NCBI GenBank assembly: GCA_034437615.1
Contig: DAOTTW010000045.1
Location: 1 to 56,870, forward strand
Origin: DAOTTW01 sp034437615
GTDB lineage: Bacteria > Chloroflexota > Anaerolineae > Aggregatilineales > Phototrophicaceae
Direction: 5' to 3'
DNA: 56,870 nucleotides
Part shown: one piece after another, positions 56,811 through 56,870 of the stretch
Layout of the letters: each line of letters starts with the position of its first letter
Position numbering within the stretch: position 1 is the stretch's first letter
Notes under the pieces: generated by a model
What the model was told of the DNA's origin: nothing
What the model saw: the letters and a program-made list of their open reading frames with translations, nothing else
Database searches by the model: none
Translations under genes and position numbers: made by a program

Positions 56811-56870
56811 CGGGATGACGACTTCGCCCAGGAATAAACGCCCGTCCGGTGATATTTCGTAGACGTTGCT
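56799..56870 (-). CDS. C-terminal end of an upstream gene (partial)
   Basis: A minus-strand frame open from the window edge ends with the residues SNVYEISPDGRLFLGEVVIP and SIE followed by TAA at 56799-56801. Its end overlaps the distal 29-bp repeat unit. Too little is visible to name a family. It was probably the neighbour immediately upstream of xdhC before the junction was amplified. Confidence 0.55.
   Translation of the reverse strand, partial: SNVYEISPDGRLFLGEVVIPSIE

Overview
The window looks like chromosomal DNA of a free-living bacterium, most likely a member of the Chloroflexota (Anaerolineae-like). That placement is inferred from the gene repertoire: Rex, MreB, an F1-ATPase block, trigger factor/ClpP/ClpX, a long Ser/Thr kinase-AAA-TPR protein, a dockerin/PPC secreted protein, and very abundant GTAGGGG-type palindromic repeats. 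No rRNA is present, so it cannot be confirmed from the window.

Layout. (1) 1-1000: the start of a VOC/glyoxalase gene and a small membrane protein, both on the minus strand. (2) 1004-10948: an island of virion-type structural genes on the plus strand. It holds a small coiled-coil protein, a capsid-decoration-like protein, a gpT-like major capsid protein, head-tail connector and closure proteins, a DUF3168-like tail completion protein, a Dit-like protein, a C1q-like jelly-roll protein and a tail-hub-like protein. A secreted PPC/dockerin gene lies in it on the opposite strand. No terminase, portal, tube, tape measure, lysis or integrase gene is seen, and host-type repeats sit between many of the phage genes. 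(3) 11-24 kb: signalling genes (receiver-only regulator, kinase-AAA-TPR, PAS histidine kinase, hybrid kinase), a Cys-rich protein with a PqqD-like tail, and two broken genes. (4) 24.6-29.1 kb: atpA-atpG-atpD-atpC without the delta or FO genes. (5) 29.3-37.6 kb: mreB, rex, and a heteromeric MacB-type exporter with two adaptors, one ATPase and two permeases. (6) 37.6-43 kb: a MITE-like element, a GbsR/MarR-like regulator, tRNA-Leu(UAG), and tig-clpP-clpX. (7) 43-47 kb: a zinc membrane protease, purine nucleoside phosphorylase and small proteins. (8) 46.3-56.9 kb, minus strand: a molybdenum-hydroxylase cluster with a YqeC-MocA fusion, Mo subunit, FAD/2Fe-2S fusion subunit and XdhC, interleaved with a large acidic TPR protein and a metallophosphoesterase.

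The most unusual material is non-coding. A 48-49 bp unit, with an outer stem GTAGGGG/CCCCTAC enclosing two independent hairpins, recurs at least five times with compensatory changes in the inner stems. Many half-units occur as well. Some units carry outer inverted repeats, one sits inside the atp operon, and one appears at the truncation point of an epimerase gene. Tandem arrays of 8-bp units lie at or just after the stop codons of four genes. A 29-bp tandem repeat in front of xdhC creates a chain of mini-ORFs. Together with the phage-derived island these are the strongest candidates for undescribed biology. All functional statements come from reading the sequence and from recognising families; no database search was run.
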